A stretch of 64,000 bases of DNA. Origin: Hyphomicrobiales bacterium. GTDB lineage: Bacteria > Pseudomonadota > Alphaproteobacteria > Rhizobiales > Rhizobiaceae. A program made the translations under genes and the position numbers. The stretch spans positions 69,671-133,670 of the forward strand of contig UCIA01000040.1 in NCBI GenBank assembly GCA_900472295.1. Reading direction: 5' to 3'. Of this stretch, positions 32,893 through 41,156 are shown in pieces. Every line of letters begins with the position of its first letter. Within the stretch, counting starts at the first letter, position 1. The notes under the pieces are model-generated. The model was not told the DNA's origin. It was given only the letters and a program-made list of their open reading frames with translations, and made no database searches.

Positions 32893-33354
32893 ATGCCCGC
32901 CCAGCTCATCGTGCGCCCCATTACCGCCAAGGATTACGAGCAATGGCTGCCGCTGTGGGACGGGTACAACGCGTTTTACGGCCGCTCGGGCGAAACCGCC
33001 CTGCCCGGCGAGATCACCGCAATGACCTGGTCGCGCTTCTTCGATGCCTATGAGCCGATGCATGCGCTGGTCGCCGAAAGCGAAGGCAAGCTTCTCGGCC
33101 TCGTCCACTATCTCTACCACCGCAGCACCACGGCGATTTCGCCGAACTGCTATCTGCAGGACCTGTTCACCAACGAGGCATCACGCGGCAAAGGCGTTGG
33201 CCGGGCGCTGATAGAGGGCGTCTATACCAGGGCGCAAGCTGCCGGCTCGGGCCGTGTCTACTGGCTGACACATGAGACCAACCACACGGCGATGAAGCTT
33301 TACGACAAGATCGGCGATCTCTCGGGGTTCGTGGTCTACAGGAAGCTTTTCTGA
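32893..33354 (+). CDS. GNAT family N-acetyltransferase
   Basis: The protein is 153 aa. The acetyl-CoA site is visible in LQDLFTNEASRGKGVGRALIEGVY (the R/Q-x2-G-x-G/A loop reads RGKGVG), followed by YWLTHETNHTAMKLYDKIGDLSGFVVY, the usual end of the fold. The substrate cannot be told. The start is the ATG reading MPAQLIVRP. It is divergent from glyQ and ends just before a strong hairpin terminator. Confidence 0.93.
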   Translation: MPAQLIVRPITAKDYEQWLPLWDGYNAFYGRSGETALPGEITAMTWSRFFDAYEPMHALVAESEGKLLGLVHYLYHRSTTAISPNCYLQDLFTNEASRGKGVGRALIEGVYTRAQAAGSGRVYWLTHETNHTAMKLYDKIGDLSGFVVYRKLF

Positions 33355-33371
33355 ACAAGACGTGGTCTCAA

Positions 33372-33406
33372 AATGAAAACGGGGCTCAGCGAGCCCCGTT
33401 TTCATT
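33372..33406. terminator. Bidirectional terminator between GNAT and TPR genes
   Basis: AATGAAAACGGGGCTC (33372-33387) and its exact complement (33391-33406) form a 16-bp stem with the 3-nt loop AGC. The stem has an A tract on one side and a T tract on the other, so it can stop transcription from both directions. Confidence 0.9.
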
Positions 33407-33417
33407 GGAAGTATGGT

Positions 33418-35190
33418 TCAGCCTTTCGGCGCCGGCGGGACCGGCTTGACCTTCGGGGTTTCCTGCGCGGTGTTGGACTCGATCGGCGGCAGCCCCTTCA
33501 TCAGCTTCTGCTGCACGGCGGCAAGCACATCGGGATCCGGCTTCAGGTCGCGCGCCTGGTTCCACTGGAAGGTGGCTTCGAGCTTGCGGCCGACGCGCCA
33601 GTAGCAATCGCCGAGATGGTCGTTCAGCACCGGATCTTCCGGCTTCAGCGACACGGCGCGCTCCATTTCGCGCACGGCATCATCGAAGCGGCCGAGGCGG
33701 AAATAGGCCCAGCCCAGCGAATCGACGATGTAACCGTCGCTCGGCCTGAGATCGACGGCCTTCTGGATCATCGCCAGGCCTTCCTTGAGGTTCATGTTCA
33801 TGTCGACCCAGGAATAGCCGAGATAGTTCAGCACCTGCGGCTGGTCGGGAAACAGTTCCAGCGCCTTGAGGAAGTTCGGTTCTGCCTTCGGCCATTCCTT
33901 AAGCCGCTCATAGGCGATGCCGCGCTGGTAATAGATGTTCCAGTTGGCATTGGTCGGCGTCTTCAGCGCCGCGACGGCCTTGTCGTAAAGGGTGGCGGCG
34001 GAGCGGAAATCCTCCTTCGAGGCATAGACCCCGCCCAGCGCCAGATAGCCGCGCATGTCGTCGGGGTTCGCATCGACGAATGCCTTCAGATGCGCGATCG
34101 CCTCGTCATGACGGTTGAGGTCGGCAAGGTTGAGGCCAAGCTGCAGGTCGGACAGTTCCTTCAGCGGCGAGGTGGCCGGAATGCGGCGGTAGAGCGCAAT
34201 GGCGCCTTCGCCGTCCTTCAGCTGCTCGGCAACGGCAGCGAGCTGCACCAAAGCGGCATCGCTGTTGGGCTTCAGCGCCAGCGAGTATTGCAGATAGAGG
34301 CGCACGAACGGCTCGCCGCCGCCGCGATTGAGCGCGATGGCGAGGTCGAGCAGGATTTCGGAAGCGCCTTCCGACGGGCTGGAGACGAAAGGCTCGATCT
34401 TCTCGCCCTTGGTGATCTTTTCGCGAAGCGCCTGGATGTCGAGCTTGCCGGGCGCGAACGCCTCGGCCTTGTCGAGCACGTAGAGCGCCTTGTTCTTGTT
34501 GCCCTTGCGCGCCAGGAAAGACGCATAGGCCTGGGCGTTGCGCATCCATGTCTCGGGCGCAGCGCCTCCGGCCGTGGCATCGCTAAGCGTCGCGTCATAA
34601 AGTGCATCGGCCTTGTCCGACATGCCGGAGGCATCGGCGATCAGCGCGCGGTGGAAGGACTTGAACAGGCCGAACCAGTCGGGACCCTGCAGCTTGTCGA
34701 TGGAGGCCATCGCCCCGGTGGCGTCGCCGGCGCCCTGCTCGGCCCAGCCGGACATGACGCCCGAAATCAGCCGGTCGAGATCGGATTCGAGCGACAGCTT
34801 GAGCCAGTACTGCGCCTTGGTGAAATCCTTCTTGTGGAAGGAATCGACCGCCAGCGCCAACCGCGAGAAGCGCTCGACATCGGGCACTTCCTTGAGCTTG
34901 TCGGCATAGACCAGCGATTCCTCAAAACGTCCCTGCGCGATCAGCGACAGCATCAGGCTCTGCTGCAGCGCAGTATCGCCGGGGTTGAAGGCCAGCGCCT
35001 GCTTGTAATAGGCGATGGCATTGTCGAGATCATTGTCGCCTTCGGCGATGCGGGCAGCGAGGTAGGCGCCCGAGAAGGAGGTGATCTTGACCGGCTCGGT
35101 GGATTCCTTGGCGTGGGCAGGCAAAGCCGAGATCGCCATGCCCGTCACAATTGCCAGCCCTGCGAGCCAGCGCGCACGTCCTTGCCGCAT
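33418..35190 (-). CDS. Secreted TPR-repeat protein
   Basis: The protein is 590 aa from the ATG reading MRQGRARWLAG. A signal peptide ends near ALPAHAK. The rest is a chain of tetratricopeptide repeats, clearest at DLDNAIAYYKQALAFNPGD, RHDEAIAHLKAFVDANPDD, DFRSAATLYDKAVAALKTP and RFDDAVREMERAVSLKPEDPV. The C-terminus is Pro/Lys-rich. Such proteins are usually periplasmic or outer-membrane scaffolds; NlpI-like or Bam-associated roles are possible but unproven. Single gene, ending at the shared terminator. Confidence 0.88.
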   Translation of the reverse strand: MRQGRARWLAGLAIVTGMAISALPAHAKESTEPVKITSFSGAYLAARIAEGDNDLDNAIAYYKQALAFNPGDTALQQSLMLSLIAQGRFEESLVYADKLKEVPDVERFSRLALAVDSFHKKDFTKAQYWLKLSLESDLDRLISGVMSGWAEQGAGDATGAMASIDKLQGPDWFGLFKSFHRALIADASGMSDKADALYDATLSDATAGGAAPETWMRNAQAYASFLARKGNKNKALYVLDKAEAFAPGKLDIQALREKITKGEKIEPFVSSPSEGASEILLDLAIALNRGGGEPFVRLYLQYSLALKPNSDAALVQLAAVAEQLKDGEGAIALYRRIPATSPLKELSDLQLGLNLADLNRHDEAIAHLKAFVDANPDDMRGYLALGGVYASKEDFRSAATLYDKAVAALKTPTNANWNIYYQRGIAYERLKEWPKAEPNFLKALELFPDQPQVLNYLGYSWVDMNMNLKEGLAMIQKAVDLRPSDGYIVDSLGWAYFRLGRFDDAVREMERAVSLKPEDPVLNDHLGDCYWRVGRKLEATFQWNQARDLKPDPDVLAAVQQKLMKGLPPIESNTAQETPKVKPVPPAPKG

Positions 35191-35381
35191 CTTATCCCTT
35201 TCAGCCAGACGCGACCCGCAACGCGGCGGGACCGCCATAGACTCGATGTTTCCTGACAAAGCATGGCCTTTTTGGGGTCAGGCTTCAATCCGGGCCGAAT
35301 TCACAATCGGGTCACCCGATTAACAAACCATGGCGACGCACACACTGCTGGATCGGGATAATAGCAGATCGGGGTTGGGAG

Positions 35382-35798
35382 CTACAGCCTGACATCGCTA
35401 TATCCGCTGGCGGCGACAGTGGTGCATAGATCCGCCCATTCGCAGCCTTGGCAAGCCTCACGCGTCACGCGGGCTGAAAAGGCGGTGCGCAGCCTGTCCA
35501 CGGTTGCCGTGTCGAGGCTGAAGCGAACGCCGGCCCGGATTGGCCGGGCCAGCAATTTGCCGACATCGCGTGCGGCCAGTTCATCCCGGCCGGCCGCACC
35601 TTCGCGCAAACAATGCGGATCGGCCTCGCCGAGCAGCGGCTGGCAGATGTCGTCGGGGCCGGAGACGACCAGTATATCCTCCCCCCGGCCGAGACGTTTC
35701 GCGATCACGTCATAGTTTGCCGTGAAGGCTGCGCTGTATCCCTTGCCGACATAGGTCAGCAGGCAGAGCAGATGATGGGAGCGCAGCCTGACGGTCAT
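35382..35798 (-). CDS. DUF1284 family protein
   Basis: The protein is 138 aa. It begins TVRLRSHHLLCLLTYVGKGYS, which is the hallmark of DUF1284, and contains DDICQPLLGEADPHCLREG and ACQGCEWADLCTTV. The spread cysteines (at about 12, 52, 63, 115, 118 and 124) suggest a metal or iron-sulfur site, but this is not established. It follows bioY with a 5-bp gap and is almost surely cotranscribed, so it may belong to the BioR regulon. Function unknown. Confidence 0.85.
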   Translation of the reverse strand: MTVRLRSHHLLCLLTYVGKGYSAAFTANYDVIAKRLGRGEDILVVSGPDDICQPLLGEADPHCLREGAAGRDELAARDVGKLLARPIRAGVRFSLDTATVDRLRTAFSARVTREACQGCEWADLCTTVAASGYSDVRL

Positions 35799-35803
35799 CG
35801 GTT

Positions 35804-36403
35804 TTAGGACGCAGTTGCGGCAGGGTCCGCGTTGTTGCCCGAAAACAACTTCAGCGTCGCGGCGCCGAGCGCCGATTTCAGCAGGCCGCCGAGGACGAAG
35901 GGCAGAAAGCCGAAGGTGATGGCCTGTTCGAGGCCGATCATGGCGGCGAGCCAGGCCGTGCCGAGAACCAGGCAGGCGAGATTGCCAAGGACCATCGCAA
36001 CAAAGGCGGACAGCACGCGGTTGCCGTTCCAGCCGCGCTCGGCCAGCCAGCCGACAAGCGCGCCGACAAGCGGGAAGGCGAAGAGGTAACCGCCGGTCGG
36101 CCCGACGAAATAGGCCGCGCCGCCTACCCCTCCGGACAGGACCGGCAAGCCGATGGCGCCTTCAACCAGCCAGGCGATGATGGTGATGGCGCCAAGCCGC
36201 CAGCCATAGAGCGCGCCGACCAGCGTCACCGCGAAGGTCTGCATGTTCATCGGCACCGGCAGCATCGGCACTTCGATGTAGGAGGCGAGCGCAATGAACA
36301 GCGTGCCGAGGACGACGGCGGCAACCTGCCAGCCAAGCGAGCGGCTTTGCAGGCGCAGCGGGCTGAAGGACGGTTTTGTGGGCGAAAAGGCGATGTCGGT
36401 CAT
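35804..36403 (-). CDS. bioY: Biotin transporter BioY
   Basis: The protein is 199 aa with about six membrane segments. It is the substrate-binding component of the biotin uptake (ECF-type) system. Motifs are PMLPVPMNMQTFAVTLVGALYGWRLGAIT, LPVLSGGVGGAAYFVGPTGGYLFAFPLVGALVGWLAERG and WLAAMIGLEQAITFGFLPFVLGGLLKSALGA. A BioR box lies 25 bp upstream of its start. bioM and bioN are not in the window; BioY can also work alone. It is followed by a DUF1284 gene. Confidence 0.95.
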   Translation of the reverse strand: MTDIAFSPTKPSFSPLRLQSRSLGWQVAAVVLGTLFIALASYIEVPMLPVPMNMQTFAVTLVGALYGWRLGAITIIAWLVEGAIGLPVLSGGVGGAAYFVGPTGGYLFAFPLVGALVGWLAERGWNGNRVLSAFVAMVLGNLACLVLGTAWLAAMIGLEQAITFGFLPFVLGGLLKSALGAATLKLFSGNNADPAATAS

Positions 36404-36427
36404 GGCGGCTTCCCTGCTGGTTTGAAA

Positions 36428-36437
36428 TTATAGATAA
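36428..36437. promoter_or_regulatory. BioR operator upstream of bioY
   Basis: TTATAGATAA matches the known BioR consensus (TTATCTATAA on the other strand) and is a near-palindrome. It lies 25 bp before the bioY start codon, so BioR bound here would block bioY transcription when biotin is plentiful. Confidence 0.88.
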
Positions 36438-36516
36438 TTTCTCGGTTCGATCTATTATCGAATCCATATTTGCGCGGGGATGGCAAGGGGTGGCTGGGAA
36501 AAGGGTGGGAATTGGG

Positions 36517-36706
36517 GAACTGAGGAACTGAGGAACTGAGGAACTGAGGAACTGAGGAACTGAGGAACTGAGGAACTGAGGAACTGAGGAAAAAGGAGGG
36601 GGCAATTCTTCAATTCTTCAATTCTTCAATTCTTCAATTCTTCAATTCTTCAATTCTTCAGTTCTCCAGTTCTCCGATTCCTCAATTCCCCAATTCCCCA
36701 ATTCCA
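36517..36706. repeat. Two facing octanucleotide repeat arrays between bioY and bioR
   Basis: Nine perfect copies of GAACTGAG (36517-36588) are followed after 14 bp by seven perfect copies of CAATTCTT (36603-36658) and then by degenerate octamers such as CAGTTCTC and CAATTCCC to about 36706. The second set is a drifted reverse-complement relative of the first, so the whole can fold as a long imperfect hairpin. The array fills the gap between bioY and bioR and is outside any gene. No open frame is affected. Confidence 0.9.
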
Positions 36707-36729
36707 GCCGGCAGGCCGCCGCTACCGCC

Positions 36730-37398
36730 CTACCCAACAATGGCAAACGCTTCGCGCATCTTGCCGGACGCCGTCTTGACCGGTTTCTGGCCGATCCACT
36801 GCACGTGGCGGCCAAGGATGGCGGCGGCCGATTCGGTGTTGCCTTGTCTCAGCGCGCTCAGGATCGCGCGGTGGTCCTGGTCGGTGCGGATTTCCCATTC
36901 CGAGCGCCAGGCGGCGAACAGGAAGCGGGCGCTTGCCGCGTGCAAATCGTCGATGGTGGCGATGAGCCGCGGCATGCCGCAAGGCGCCAGGATCAGCCGG
37001 TGGAAGGTGCGGTTGGCCTCCTCCCAGGAACGGACATCGCGGGATTTGTCGCCGGCCTTGGTGGCTTCCTCGGCAAGATTGAGAATGGAAGCCGTCAGAT
37101 GCGGGGCGGCATGGCGCAGCGCCAGCACTTCGAGGGCGGCGCGCATTTCGGCGACCTCCCTGACCTCGCCGAGATCGAAAGCGGCAACGCGGACGCCTCG
37201 CCTGGGCTCGCTGATCGCCAGCCCTTGCGCTTCAAGGCGCCGGAAGGCCTCGCGCACCGGGACATGGCTTGTCTGGAATTCCTCGGCGATATGATCCTGC
37301 CGCAGCCGGGCTCCCGGCTCGATCGCGCCCGATATGATGCGGTCGGCCAGCACCTTGCTGATGCGCACGGCGATGGTGTCGTCTGCGGTCTTTGCCAT
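36730..37398 (-). CDS. bioR: GntR family regulator of biotin genes, BioR
   Basis: The protein is 222 aa. The winged helix-turn-helix is at about residues 10-72 (ISKVLADRIISGAIEPGARLRQDHIAEEFQTSHVPVREAFRRLEAQGLA), followed by an FCD-type all-helical domain with the conserved Asp/His metal or ligand residues (ANRTFHRLIL, IRTDQDHRAIL). An exact BioR box lies 3 bp before its start codon, so it represses itself. Alphaproteobacteria use BioR in place of the BirA DNA-binding domain to control biotin genes. Its target bioY is 326 bp away on the same strand. Confidence 0.9.
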   Translation of the reverse strand: MAKTADDTIAVRISKVLADRIISGAIEPGARLRQDHIAEEFQTSHVPVREAFRRLEAQGLAISEPRRGVRVAAFDLGEVREVAEMRAALEVLALRHAAPHLTASILNLAEEATKAGDKSRDVRSWEEANRTFHRLILAPCGMPRLIATIDDLHAASARFLFAAWRSEWEIRTDQDHRAILSALRQGNTESAAAILGRHVQWIGQKPVKTASGKMREAFAIVG

Positions 37399-37401
37399 GT
37401 T

Positions 37402-37411
37402 TTATAGATAA
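37402..37411. promoter_or_regulatory. BioR operator at the bioR start
   Basis: A second exact TTATAGATAA, ending 3 bp upstream of the bioR ATG. Together with the box at bioY it shows a two-target BioR circuit. A box this close to the start implies a leaderless or very short leader transcript, or roadblock repression. Confidence 0.85.
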
Positions 37412-37498
37412 TTTGACGCGCAACCGATTGTCGAGACGCCTGAGTGCGATTTGCGACCCAGCCTCCTCGCCGGAGGAACAACATGCCGCCACAGACAC

Positions 37499-37831
37499 TT
37501 AGATCAGCAGCGCAAAACCCGCAGCCTTGTTGACGCTATCCTTGACGATCGCCAGAGCGCCTTTGACGATCTTTTCGATTGCGGCCTCCGTCATCACCGT
37601 CAGCATGGCTATGGTTGCGACGACATGGAACCGGGCGGTTTTCAGGTGCTGCTTGGCACGTGCCTGACTAAGCTCGCCGTTCGCAAACGCTTCGATGATC
37701 AGAGCGATGCGCTGGGCCAGTCCCCGCAACTCCACGGTCGCGGCGGTGGCCATGGATTTCCAGCTGCTGCCGGCTATTTGCGTGGCCTGGGTGACGATTT
37801 TGGAACCGATATCCCCGACGTCGAGAGCCAT
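37499..37831 (-). CDS. Hypothetical small protein
   Basis: The protein is 110 aa. It is hydrophobic at the C-terminal half (FHVVATIAMLTVMTEAAIEKIVKGALAIV) and polar at the start (GDIGSKIVTQATQIAGSSWKS). There is no signal peptide and I do not recognise a family. The ATG has AGGAGG about eight bases upstream, so translation is well supported. It follows a lipoprotein gene by 12 bp in the same orientation, and the pair is likely one operon. Function unknown. Confidence 0.65.
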   Translation of the reverse strand: MALDVGDIGSKIVTQATQIAGSSWKSMATAATVELRGLAQRIALIIEAFANGELSQARAKQHLKTARFHVVATIAMLTVMTEAAIEKIVKGALAIVKDSVNKAAGFALLI

Positions 37832-37843
37832 GATGCTTCCTCC

Positions 37844-38395
37844 TCAATAATTCTTTGCGCGCAAGGCCGTCAAAGCAACGCGCACCGCCGCGTCAATCTC
37901 CTGGCTGTCGAGCAAAGCCACCGTTGGTGTAAGGCGTCCCGCCTCCCGGTGATCGGCCTCAAGATTGTCCTGCGCCATGCGCACGCCGCGAACGATGACC
38001 GCAATGCAGTTGCCGGAAACATCGAGAGCCGCCGAATCGGCGCCGCCGCCAACCTGGCCTTCCGCCTTGGCGATCGCCGCTTCGCCGGCATCAACACCAG
38101 TCGAAGCAATCAGCTGAAGGGCTTTCGATGTAGGGCAGGTTCGACTGCTGAGAACATCGGCCCTCAGTTGCAGATTGGAGAGGCTGGCAGTCGCGCCCGC
38201 ATAGTATTTCCTGGCGCCGTCGGACTCATAGGCCCCCTTAGGCGTTCCGGCGTTCATCTGCATGGTTTTTATGAACTCGGCCGCCGACTTCTGGAAAGCG
38301 TTCAGCTCGTCGTCGATGGCTTTGTCGTACGGCTCGCCGATTGTAGTGCAGCCGGCCAAGAGCAGGCAAAACACGACGATAAGAATTCTGTTCAT
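37844..38395 (-). CDS. Hypothetical lipoprotein
   Basis: The protein is 183 aa. A short lipoprotein signal ends in LLLAGCTTIGEPYDKAIDD, with the lipidated Cys at about residue 16. The mature part is helical, with ELNAFQKSAAEFIKTMQMNAG and DVLSSRTCPTSKALQLIA, plus three cysteines in total outside the signal. No recognised family. It forms a probable operon with the small protein that follows. About 480 bp of gene-free sequence lie upstream of it, where a promoter is expected. Confidence 0.65.
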   Translation of the reverse strand: MNRILIVVFCLLLAGCTTIGEPYDKAIDDELNAFQKSAAEFIKTMQMNAGTPKGAYESDGARKYYAGATASLSNLQLRADVLSSRTCPTSKALQLIASTGVDAGEAAIAKAEGQVGGGADSAALDVSGNCIAVIVRGVRMAQDNLEADHREAGRLTPTVALLDSQEIDAAVRVALTALRAKNY

Positions 38396-38876
38396 GTGAC
38401 AATGCCCCCCAGCAAGGTCCCGACACAGCGAGCCAAGTCCCCACTTGGCCGGCCCATCTCAACGCAAAGTTCCAACAAAGCTTGCCTTCACCAGACAGGC
38501 CGCAGCAACGATCCTCGACCAATGTCGAGACAAAGCAGAATTTTGCAAATTTGAGGGGGTCTATTCTCTCTTTACGGAGCTTTAGAACCCACCGCTATCA
38601 TACTTAGAAATGCTGTCATGCTTCGGAGTCAACGCCGAAAAATAACATTCGCCCGACCAAGATCATCCTGGATGAGTCGACTACTTCAGGTAGGCACGAC
38701 ATCGGCCAACAAGCGGCGAAGATTTGGTGTCTCTTAGTCCAGCGAAACGGCTTTCACTATGAAGTATTTCATAGACGCCGGAATATCCGGCCGGCCAGTA
38801 CTGAGCTGAAATTGATCCAGCTCATACCAGTCCCATTGCGGGCCGGTCCTATAGCGGGCCAGTCGCATAGCGGGCT
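38396..38876. other. Gene-free stretch of about 480 bp
   Basis: Between the lipoprotein gene and the polyprenyl synthase gene. The middle (about 38520-38710) is clearly richer in A and T than the rest of the window, and no coding frame or RNA gene is recognisable. Some of it should hold the lipoprotein promoter. The base composition suggests it is acquired or non-coding sequence. Nothing more specific is visible. Confidence 0.5.
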
Positions 38877-39893
38877 TCAGTTCACCCGGCTGATGCAGAA
38901 ATCGATGACGTCGATCAGCGCCGATTTCTGTGGCGTCGCTTCCAGCGGCGCCAGCGCGTCGCGGGCGATCTCGCCGAAATGGCGGGCGCGTCCGATGGTG
39001 TCGGCAATGGCGCCGTGGCGGGTCATCAGGCCGATCGCCTTTTCCAGCCCGGCATCGTCGGTGACATTGTCCTCGATGGCGCGCTTCCAGAAGGTGCGCT
39101 CGGCCTTGGTGCCGCGCCGGTAGGCGAGGATCACCGGCAGCGTCACCTTGCCCTCGCGGAAATCGTCGCCGACATTCTTGCCGAGATCCTGGCTGGAGCC
39201 GCCATAGTCCAGCGCATCATCGATGAGCTGGAAGGCAAGGCCGAGATTCATGCCATAGGAGCGCAATGCGGCGCGATCGTTGCGCGTCGCCTGCGCGATG
39301 ACCGGACCGACTTCGGCGGCAGCCGAAAACAGCGCCGCGGTCTTGGCCTTGATGACGGCGAAATGCTCGTCCTCGGTGGTATCCAGGTTCTTGGCGGCCG
39401 CCAGTTGCATCACCTCGCCCTCGGCGATGATGGAGGCCGCGCTCGACAGGATATCGAGCGCTTCCAGCGAACCGACATCGACCATCATGCGAAAAGCCTG
39501 GCCGAGCAGGAAGTCGCCGACCAGCACGCTTGCCTGGTTGCCCCAGATCATGCGGGCGGTCTTCTTGCCGCGCCGCATGCCGCTCTCGTCGACGACATCG
39601 TCATGGAGCAGCGTGGCGGTGTGCATGAATTCGACCGCGGTGGCGAGCTTGACGTGGCCCTCGCCGGAATAGCCGAACATCTGGGCTGCGGCGAGCGTCA
39701 GCATCGGACGCAGCCTTTTGCCACCCGACGAGATCAGATGGTTGGCGACTTCCGGGATCATCTCGACGTCGGAGCCGGCCTTGGACAGGATCAGCTTGTT
39801 GACGCGGCCCATATCGGCAGCGGTCAGATCGATGAGATCCTTGATGGAAGCAGGCTCCCGCTTCCCGTTTTCGATGTTGAGAACGACACCCAC
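38877..39893 (-). CDS. ispB: Polyprenyl diphosphate synthase (octaprenyl/decaprenyl type)
   Basis: The protein is 338 aa from a GTG (VGVVLNIENG) that has GGGAG nine bases upstream; a TTG two codons earlier is the alternative. It makes the long isoprenoid tail of ubiquinone. The first Asp-rich motif is HTATLLHDDVVDES and the second is LIDDALDYGG; GGKRLRPMLTLAAA binds the diphosphate. Transcribed alone. The exact chain length (often decaprenyl in rhizobia) cannot be read from sequence. It works with UbiA, also in this window. Confidence 0.94.
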   Translation of the reverse strand: MGVVLNIENGKREPASIKDLIDLTAADMGRVNKLILSKAGSDVEMIPEVANHLISSGGKRLRPMLTLAAAQMFGYSGEGHVKLATAVEFMHTATLLHDDVVDESGMRRGKKTARMIWGNQASVLVGDFLLGQAFRMMVDVGSLEALDILSSAASIIAEGEVMQLAAAKNLDTTEDEHFAVIKAKTAALFSAAAEVGPVIAQATRNDRAALRSYGMNLGLAFQLIDDALDYGGSSQDLGKNVGDDFREGKVTLPVILAYRRGTKAERTFWKRAIEDNVTDDAGLEKAIGLMTRHGAIADTIGRARHFGEIARDALAPLEATPQKSALIDVIDFCISRVN

Positions 39894-40037
39894 GAACAAA
39901 CACTCCCGTCTTGACTACGCGTGCGACGGCACCCTGGTCCCGGCAGGACACTAGGGCGGCACATACGGGCACGGCAAGAGGCGAATTGGCGCGGCTGCGG
40001 TGACAGCGTGTCAACACCGAGATAGAGCATGGCGTCT

Positions 40038-40062
40038 GGACAAAACGGGTACCCGTTTGTCC
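40038..40062. promoter_or_regulatory. Inverted repeat upstream of the DUF2007-methyltransferase operon
   Basis: GGACAAAACGGG and CCCGTTTGTCC pair as an 11-bp stem with one bulged A and a 2-nt loop. It lies 76 bp before the DUF2007 start codon, in a divergent gap. It could be an operator or a leader hairpin; it has no T tract. Confidence 0.4.
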
Positions 40063-40137
40063 GAGAAAACCGCTTCACACCGTTCGGCGCCATGCTCCAG
40101 CGTTTACATCAACGCAGCAACCTGCGAACTTCGTCCG

Positions 40138-40362
40138 ATGATAGAACTCGTCCGCACCAACGATGCCGTGATCATCTCCTTTGTCGAATCGCTGATGCGC
40201 GACGCGGGCATTGTCTGCTTCGTCGCCGACCAGAATATGAGCATTCTCGAGGGGTCGATCGGCCTTTTGCAGAAGCGCGTCATGGTCGACGCCGACCAGG
40301 CCGATGCGGCGCGGCGCATCCTGAAGGACGCCGGCATCGAGAACGAAATCCGCCAGACATAA
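40138..40362 (+). CDS. DUF2007 domain small protein
   Basis: The protein is 74 aa, reading MIELVRTNDAVIISFVESLMRDAGI, then VADQNMSILEGSIGLLQKRVMVDADQADAARRILKDAG. This is the DUF2007 fold, a PII-like small alpha/beta domain called a putative signal transducing protein. Its stop overlaps the next ATG by one base (TAATG), so it is translationally coupled to the methyltransferase gene. Function unknown. Confidence 0.88.
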   Translation: MIELVRTNDAVIISFVESLMRDAGIVCFVADQNMSILEGSIGLLQKRVMVDADQADAARRILKDAGIENEIRQT

Positions 40363-41156
40363 TGGCTGAAGCGAGCCCGCTTACCAGCGATACGCCGGCG
40401 CATACGGTCGATGCCTTCCACCGCGGGCGTTTCTGGCTGGTGCAGCCCAGGAGCGGCCACCGCGCCGGCATGGACGCCATGATGCTAGCGGCAGCGGTTC
40501 CATCCGGCTTTGCCGGGCGGCTGGCCGATTTCGGCGCCGGCGCGGGTGCGGCAGGCCTGGCGGTGCTGTCGCGCTGTCCAGAGGCGCAGGTCGTGCTTGT
40601 CGAACGCTCCGACGAGATGGCGGGTTTTGCCGCGACCACGCTTGCCCATCCCGGCAATGCGCATCTCGGCAATCGCGCTTCGGTGCTGGCCGCCGACGTC
40701 ACGCTTTCGGGCCGGGCGCGGACGCAGGCCGGCCTTGCCGACAACTCCTTCGACTTCGTCATCATGAACCCGCCCTTCAACGCGGCGCAGGACCGCGCCA
40801 CGCCCGATCCGCTGCGCCGGCAGGCGCATGTCATGGAAGACGGGCTGTTCGAAAGCTGGATCAGAAGTGCCGCCGCCGTCGCAAAACCGCGCGGCGGCCT
40901 CGCCGTCATTGCACGGCCAGAACAGCTCGGCGATCTGCTCGAAGCCATGGCTGGCCGTTTCGGCGACGCCGAAATGCTGGCCGTCCATCCACGCCCGGAA
41001 GCAGCCGCGATCCGCATTGTCGTCAGGGCAGCGCTCGGCGCGCGCGGCAAATTGTCGATCCGCCCGCCTTTGATGCTGCATGCCGAAACCGGCGACGGCC
41101 CGTCGGAACGCACCGAAATGATCAACAACGGACTGGCGTCGCTGTTCGGCGACTGA
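40362..41156 (+). CDS. N6-adenine methyltransferase, TrmN6-like (tRNA1(Val)-type)
   Basis: The protein is 264 aa. The S-adenosylmethionine site is ADFGAGAGAAGLAVLSRCP and the N6-adenine catalytic motif is NPPFN, preceded by FDFVIM. The family includes the tRNA1(Val) adenine-37 N6-methyltransferase YfiC/TrmN6 and related rRNA enzymes. Substrate assignment is by family only. It is coupled to the DUF2007 gene. Confidence 0.88.
   Translation: MAEASPLTSDTPAHTVDAFHRGRFWLVQPRSGHRAGMDAMMLAAAVPSGFAGRLADFGAGAGAAGLAVLSRCPEAQVVLVERSDEMAGFAATTLAHPGNAHLGNRASVLAADVTLSGRARTQAGLADNSFDFVIMNPPFNAAQDRATPDPLRRQAHVMEDGLFESWIRSAAAVAKPRGGLAVIARPEQLGDLLEAMAGRFGDAEMLAVHPRPEAAAIRIVVRAALGARGKLSIRPPLMLHAETGDGPSERTEMINNGLASLFGD

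Noticed and set aside
33373..35256. A 627-codon plus-strand frame opposite the TPR gene
   Set aside because: The minus strand carries a coherent signal peptide and TPR repeats, while the plus frame is rich in Arg, Gly and Gln without any motif.
36517..36706. Possible CRISPR array between bioY and bioR
   Set aside because: The units are only 8 bp, contiguous, with no unique spacers and no cas genes nearby.
37451..38554. A 367-codon plus-strand frame opposite the lipoprotein and small-protein genes
   Set aside because: The minus-strand genes have a lipobox and a good ribosome binding site; the plus-strand frame has no domain and looks like a shadow.
38396..38876. Search for tRNA or other RNA genes in the long gene-free stretch
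   Set aside because: No cloverleaf-like set of stems, T-loop motif or known RNA signature was found by eye.
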